64,000 nt of DNA, from assembly GCF_000022565.1 (NCBI RefSeq), contig NC_012483.1, positions 1,860,001 through 1,924,000 of the forward strand, given 5' to 3'. The notes under the pieces are model-generated. The model was not told the origin of the DNA and ran no database searches. It worked only from the letters and a program-made list of their open reading frames with translations. Made by a program: the position numbers and the translations under genes. This document shows positions 60,820-64,000 of the stretch, piece after piece; positions within the stretch are counted from its first letter, which is position 1, and every line of letters begins with the position of its first letter. The DNA comes from Acidobacterium capsulatum ATCC 51196. GTDB lineage: Bacteria; Acidobacteriota; Terriglobia; Terriglobales; Acidobacteriaceae.

Positions 60820-60889
60820 ACCGACCACTGGGGACTGAGAACTGAGAACTGAAAACTGAAAACTGGGGACTGAAAACTGGCAACTGCCG
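60820..60889 (-). repeat. Heptanucleotide tandem repeat (ACTGNNN)x10, inverted relative to 60269
   Basis: ACCGACC, ACTGGGG, ACTGAGA, ACTGAGA, ACTGAAA, ACTGAAA, ACTGGGG, ACTGAAA, ACTGGCA, ACTGCCG: strict 7-bp period. Right border of the 60-kb cluster. Confidence 0.92.
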
Positions 60890-61042
60890 GTAATTTCCCC
60901 CAAACTTGCTACTCTAAAAATAGAGACTTCTCCTCCCCGAACGGGACGCCTGCACACGCGGCGTCCCGTTCGCTTTTTCAGCAAGAAGCAAGCCAGGTCG
61001 CAGCGCCAGATCGCAGCACCAGGCAGCAGCAAGGAGCACGGC
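60890..61042 (+). promoter_or_regulatory. Upstream region of the 61-kb hypothetical gene with a GC-rich hairpin
   Basis: GAACGGGACGCC (60937-60948) pairs with GGCGTCCCGTTC (60961-60972) around TGCACACGC, followed by GCTTTTTC. This is a 12-bp perfect stem with a T-tract, i.e. a plus-oriented terminator-like hairpin about 70 bp before the ATG. Confidence 0.55.
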
Positions 61043-62212
61043 ATGAACCCCGAAGAAATTCCCGCCCGCATGGCCGGCGAGCCGCACGACGACAGCCCCT
61101 ACACGGCGCGGCCCGCATCCACTGCGCCGCATTTCCCCGCTCCCGGCGCGGTCTTCGACCCCTCCTACGATCCGCTGCGCGACTACGACCAAAACGGCGA
61201 GCCAGACGAAGCTCTCGCCTCCGTCTGGTCGCGCCGCAGCTTCGCGCAGGCGCTGCTCGCCGCCGTGCACGAGCGCGAAAAAGAGATTGCCAAGGCCTTT
61301 GCCGGCAAGCTCTGCGAAGGCAGCGTCTCGCTCATCAAACTCACGGTCGAGCTCGAGCGCGAGTCCGCCGAAGAGGAGCGCCGCGCCGAAGAACGCCGCG
61401 CCCCCACGCTCTCACAGGCTCTGCTGCCGCTGCTGCGTCGCGACCTCATTCCGCAAAAGGAGGCCGAGCGCAAAGCCGCCCAGGCCATCAAACCCTGGGA
61501 GACCCCCGGCTACGGCCAGGACGGCTTTGACCTCAAGGCAATGTGCGAGCGCATGACCGAGACAATGGTTTGTTTTATGAACGAGATCGAAGCACGCTCT
61601 TGCCAGACGCACCCTCCCGCGCCGCCGGCAGACCCCGGCGTCACGCCTGACGCCACCACCGGCGCCACGACAGAAGTTGATCTCAAGGCCATACAGGAAA
61701 GCCCCATGCACCGGCGGCTTTTCCCCACGCGTGCCCGGCGCCGGGCGCGGCTGGCGCGGCCGATGCCGTGGCGCAGGTCATCTCTCGCGGATACCCATGC
61801 GCCGCGTGAAAACGCATCGGGCCATGCTGGGCATTTTTCAGCGTGCGCAGCCATGGCAGTGGAGTTAACATCGCCGCAAAGCATGTTCACTCCAGGCGTG
61901 ATCCGTGCGAGCTGTCCAGCGTCAGCGTTCCATCAAAGAACGGCCACAACGCTTCGCCGCGAGACACCGGACCGCATGGCTGAAAATGCTTTCACAGGAG
62001 GAACGCCGCCGCATGGAATCCGATTCCGCCTCCGCGCCGCAACTGGCGCAAACCGCAGCCGAGCTTCGCGAGGAACGCCGCAAGCTTCGCCGCCTGCAAC
62101 TCATGATGGATATGGTGATGTCCGTGATCGGGCAAAGCCCTCATCTCTCCATCGACGAGGCCGCCGAGATGATCGCGCAGTCCGAGCGGGCCGCGTTGGC
62201 GATGTTTCCTGA
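61043..62212 (+). CDS. Hypothetical protein; N-terminal ~215 residues look real, tail doubtful
   Basis: The open frame encodes 389 residues. Up to about residue 215 the composition is that of a real soluble protein: an acidic start (PHDDSPYTARPASTAPHFPA), a helical region (RSFAQALLAAVHEREKEIAK, ELERESAEEERRAEERRAPT) and GYGQDGFDLKAMCERMTETM. From about 61690 on it turns Arg/Ala-rich and overlaps another gene-like frame by 308 bp, so either the true frame changes there or a stop is missing. No domain recognised. The next frame's gene (61905-62288) is probably co-transcribed. Confidence 0.55.
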   Translation: MNPEEIPARMAGEPHDDSPYTARPASTAPHFPAPGAVFDPSYDPLRDYDQNGEPDEALASVWSRRSFAQALLAAVHEREKEIAKAFAGKLCEGSVSLIKLTVELERESAEEERRAEERRAPTLSQALLPLLRRDLIPQKEAERKAAQAIKPWETPGYGQDGFDLKAMCERMTETMVCFMNEIEARSCQTHPPAPPADPGVTPDATTGATTEVDLKAIQESPMHRRLFPTRARRRARLARPMPWRRSSLADTHAPRENASGHAGHFSACAAMAVELTSPQSMFTPGVIRASCPASAFHQRTATTLRRETPDRMAENAFTGGTPPHGIRFRLRAATGANRSRASRGTPQASPPATHDGYGDVRDRAKPSSLHRRGRRDDRAVRAGRVGDVS

Positions 62213-62288
62213 CAAGGAGCTGGCCTTCCGCCTGCTCTACAAGCCGCGCCTGCAGCGGCTGATGCGCGAGCGTTACCGCATTCAGTAG
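61905..62288 (+). CDS. Hypothetical helical protein, up to 127 aa
   Basis: Helical, charged protein with a coiled-coil-like stretch (AAELREERRKLRRLQLMMDM) and a C-terminal segment (MIAQSERAALAMFPDKELAF, RLLYKPRLQRLMRERYRIQ). GTG 61905 gives the longest form. ATG 61986 or ATG 62013 (AGGAGG 11 bases upstream) are alternatives, and 62013 is supported best by the ribosome-binding site. Overlaps the tail of the preceding frame. Function unknown; convergent with the DUF3108 gene. Confidence 0.6.
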   Translation: MRAVQRQRSIKERPQRFAARHRTAWLKMLSQEERRRMESDSASAPQLAQTAAELREERRKLRRLQLMMDMVMSVIGQSPHLSIDEAAEMIAQSERAALAMFPDKELAFRLLYKPRLQRLMRERYRIQ

Positions 62289-62297
62289 CAGACTGCG

Positions 62298-63077
62298 CTA
62301 CTTGTCGGTCATGGCCGTCAGTTGAAAAGTGATTGTGCCCCAGAAGAGCCGCGCCCGCATCTGCACCGGAATATGCCGCGCGTCATCGGTGTACCAGATC
62401 CAGATGTTGCCGCGATTTTTCACCACTCCGGCATCGGCCGTGGGCTGCACGCGCACCGTGGCAAAGCTGCCGAGCGGCGTCTTGATCTGCTCGTGGTCTT
62501 CCACCTTCATCGTGACGGCAACCGTGCGCGTGGCGTCCGCCAGGGGAATGCCGAAGCTGTGCCCTACCTGAAGATCCTGCGACGAAGGATAAAAGATGGC
62601 CGAGAGATCATCCGTCACGCACGAAGGAATCTTTGACACAATGCGCTTCTGATTGCCGGCGACCAGGTTCTTCTCCTGAAAAACTTCTTCGCCCTTGGCA
62701 TAGTCAAACTGCTCGACGCTGTTGACCTTGCGGCGGCCTTCCTGCGTCTGCTTTGAAAAGTTGAGCGAGCATCCCGTCGCGCGGTCAAAGGTGGACTGAA
62801 ATTTATCGATGACCTTGTAGATCAGATTGACGGCGCCGAGCGTCTCGCTTGTGACTGAGACGTGCTCAAAGCTCCCGTCCTGTTCCAGATGAAACACAGC
62901 CGTGCCGGCCGGGAAGACGCGCCAGTCCACCGAGTAGGTAAGCGTCTGGTGCGCGGGAAAGCTGTAGCCGGCGCGGGGCGGCGCGAGTGCGGGCAGCGAC
63001 TGCGGCGACTGTGCGTGCAGGCTGCCCGTGAGCAACAGCAGGGTGGCCATGGCAGGCAAAAGAGTACGCCGAATCAA
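62298..63077 (-). CDS. DUF3108-domain secreted protein
   Basis: 259 residues from TTG 63077, chosen because GAGGA lies six bases upstream and the signal peptide IRRTLLPAMATLLLLTGSLHAQ begins here; 39 codons further upstream are open but Cys/Ser-rich. The mature protein is a beta-rich DUF3108 domain (LTYSVDWRVFPAGTAVFHLE, FEHVSVTSETLGAVNLIYKV, KTPLGSFATVRVQPTADAGV, WIWYTDDARHIPVQMRARLF). These envelope proteins are of unknown function, with a fold like lipid-binding outer-membrane carriers. It follows the methyltransferase-like and GT9 genes on the same strand, separated by 43 bp. Confidence 0.85.
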   Translation of the reverse strand: MIRRTLLPAMATLLLLTGSLHAQSPQSLPALAPPRAGYSFPAHQTLTYSVDWRVFPAGTAVFHLEQDGSFEHVSVTSETLGAVNLIYKVIDKFQSTFDRATGCSLNFSKQTQEGRRKVNSVEQFDYAKGEEVFQEKNLVAGNQKRIVSKIPSCVTDDLSAIFYPSSQDLQVGHSFGIPLADATRTVAVTMKVEDHEQIKTPLGSFATVRVQPTADAGVVKNRGNIWIWYTDDARHIPVQMRARLFWGTITFQLTAMTDK

Positions 63078-63120
63078 TCTGTCCTCGATTCCTTCAGTGT
63101 TCGATCTCTTCAGTAGAAGA

Positions 63121-63699
63121 TCAGCGGTGGAAGTAGAGCCGCAGCAGCAATGCGCCATAGAGGGCTGCGGCACCCATAAACGCATTGTACTCACGATGCC
63201 GCCGGTAAAGGCCGGAAGAAAATCCCCCCTCCCCCTTTACCCGTGGGGTTCCGGGCGTGAGCCGCGGAAAAAGCCGCGGAACGCGCGCGCAATAAGCGTC
63301 AAAGCCGGCAAACTCGCCACGCAGAAAAGCCTCTTCCGAGCGAATCACAGGCAAATAAATTGCGAAGAAGAGAACCGCGATGCCCAGCAGAATCCACGCA
63401 TTGCGCGAGGCCACCGCAAAGCCCAGCGCCATCAGCAGCGAGCCCAGGTAAAGCGGATTGCGCGTGTAGGCGTAAGGGCCGGTGGTGGTGAGTTCGCGAT
63501 TTTTCTTCACATAGCCCGACGCATACGCGCGCAGCGCGAGGCCGGGCAGCACCAGCAGCAGGCTGTAGCCCAGCGAAGTCCACTCCGGACGCGCGAGCCA
63601 CAAAAAGACAGCGGCAAATACAAATCCAAGCGGCACGCGAATGCGCCGCGCAATGCGCGACCACGTGGGCTTCTGTTGCGGTGCGGCAGAGGGGCTCAA
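63121..63699 (-). CDS. Isoprenylcysteine carboxyl methyltransferase-like membrane protein
   Basis: 192 residues with four to five hydrophobic helices and the ICMT/PEMT C-terminal motif: TTGPYAYTRNPLYLGSLLMA (SAM-binding RNPxY) and RSEEAFLRGEFAGFDAYCAR. Bacterial homologues methylate unknown small molecules or lipids, not prenylated proteins. The C-terminal ~30 residues (KGEGGFSSGLYRRHREYNAF) carry an extra helix. Its ATG overlaps the GT9 stop by four bases, so the two genes are coupled; a link to envelope glycan or lipid synthesis is inferred from that. Confidence 0.85.
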   Translation of the reverse strand: MSPSAAPQQKPTWSRIARRIRVPLGFVFAAVFLWLARPEWTSLGYSLLLVLPGLALRAYASGYVKKNRELTTTGPYAYTRNPLYLGSLLMALGFAVASRNAWILLGIAVLFFAIYLPVIRSEEAFLRGEFAGFDAYCARVPRLFPRLTPGTPRVKGEGGFSSGLYRRHREYNAFMGAAALYGALLLRLYFHR

Positions 63700-64000
63700 G
63701 CGTTTCCTCGCAGTGCGGAAGTTTGCGGCGCGGCCAGCAGATCCAGCGCGGCAGCGGTGACGGCCTCAGGCGTGATGGTGAGCAATCCCGCCTCGGGCTC
63801 GGCGCGGCGTGTGTGATCGCGCTTGCTCTCAGGGTGGCGCAGCACGCGAAAATCATTGCCAAATGGACCGTTGCGCGCCGGGTCCGTCGGGCCAAAAATG
63901 CCCACCGTGGGTCGGCCCAGCGCACAGGCCAAATGCAGCGGGCCCGTGTCGCCCGCAATCACCAGCGCCGCGCGGCGAGTGATGGCCATCAGCTTTGACA
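63696..64000 (-). CDS. GT9 glycosyltransferase (heptosyltransferase-like), C-terminal part only
   Basis: The gene runs off the right end of the window; about 101 C-terminal residues are visible. AALVIAGDTGPLHLACALGR and PTVGIFGPTDPARNGPFG are the sugar-nucleotide-binding motif of GT9 enzymes (WaaC/WaaF), with the hallmark (S/G)DTGPxHLA. It would transfer heptose or a related sugar during lipopolysaccharide core assembly. Upstream part is outside the window, so the start and substrate cannot be judged. Confidence 0.9.
   Translation of the reverse strand, partial: SKLMAITRRAALVIAGDTGPLHLACALGRPTVGIFGPTDPARNGPFGNDFRVLRHPESKRDHTRRAEPEAGLLTITPEAVTAAALDLLAAPQTSALRGNA

Overview
The window is GC-rich, gene-dense chromosomal DNA that looks like an Acidobacteriota genome of the Terriglobia/Acidobacteriaceae type, close to Acidobacterium. 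This is inferred from family content, not from a database search. The markers are a PadR regulator overlapping an 'ADOP'-type macrolide-export-like permease, an Oar-like TonB-dependent receptor with a carboxypeptidase-regulatory domain, many secreted glycoside hydrolases, IPT/TIG and YVTN surface proteins, a B12-dependent ribonucleotide reductase, and intergenic heptanucleotide and palindromic repeats.

Layout. 1-4.0 kb: accessory DNA with a KAP-family membrane NTPase, a solitary Xre/MbcA-type antitoxin and a small unknown gene. 4.0-11.9 kb: a CzcCBA-like heavy-metal RND efflux operon (minus strand), divergent from a membrane histidine kinase and a NarL-type response regulator (plus strand). 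12.2-16.6 kb: ADOP permease/PadR pair and a Fic protein. 16.7-20.5 kb: a complete IS3-family (IS407-like) element joined to a DUF1906 surface-protein gene that is truncated at both ends, then a vestigial tRNA-3'-end/attachment-like site. 20.5-26.7 kb: a giant IPT/propeller lipoprotein, a tandem universal stress protein and a DedA-like membrane protein. 26.8-35.7 kb: a run of plus-strand exported enzymes (GH39, histidine acid phosphatase, YVTN propeller, GH64 glucanase, GH27 alpha-galactosidase) with one cytoplasmic glycosyltransferase. 36.8-41.7 kb: YfiH-like protein and NrdJ with a promoter and a candidate NrdR box. 41.7-45.3 kb: scars of mobile DNA and decayed regulators around an HxlR/SDR pair. 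45.3-54.5 kb: a carbohydrate-uptake locus (TPR protein, membrane winged-helix regulator, TonB receptor, six-hairpin glycosidase, a second glycosidase as pseudogene). 54.6-55.7 kb: decaying DNA. 55.8-60.1 kb: a three-gene ABC exporter (ATPase, FtsX-type permease, HlyD-type adaptor). 61.0-64.0 kb: two unknown genes, DUF3108 protein, isoprenylcysteine-methyltransferase-like protein and the C-terminus of a GT9 heptosyltransferase.

The strongest unexplained signal is a pair of intergenic repeat clusters (36.01-36.81 kb and 60.27-60.89 kb). Each is bounded by 7-bp tandem repeats (CAGTNNN on one side, ACTGNNN on the other, i.e. inverted), and inside each lie shared copies of at least two further unrelated repeat families. 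The 60-kb cluster is a nested inverted structure, and its left edge supplies the stop codon of a decayed FG-GAP gene remnant. Together with the IS407-like element, the transposon-end-like repeats at 41.7 and 55.5 kb, and several broken genes, the window shows a chromosome with active turnover of small repeats.
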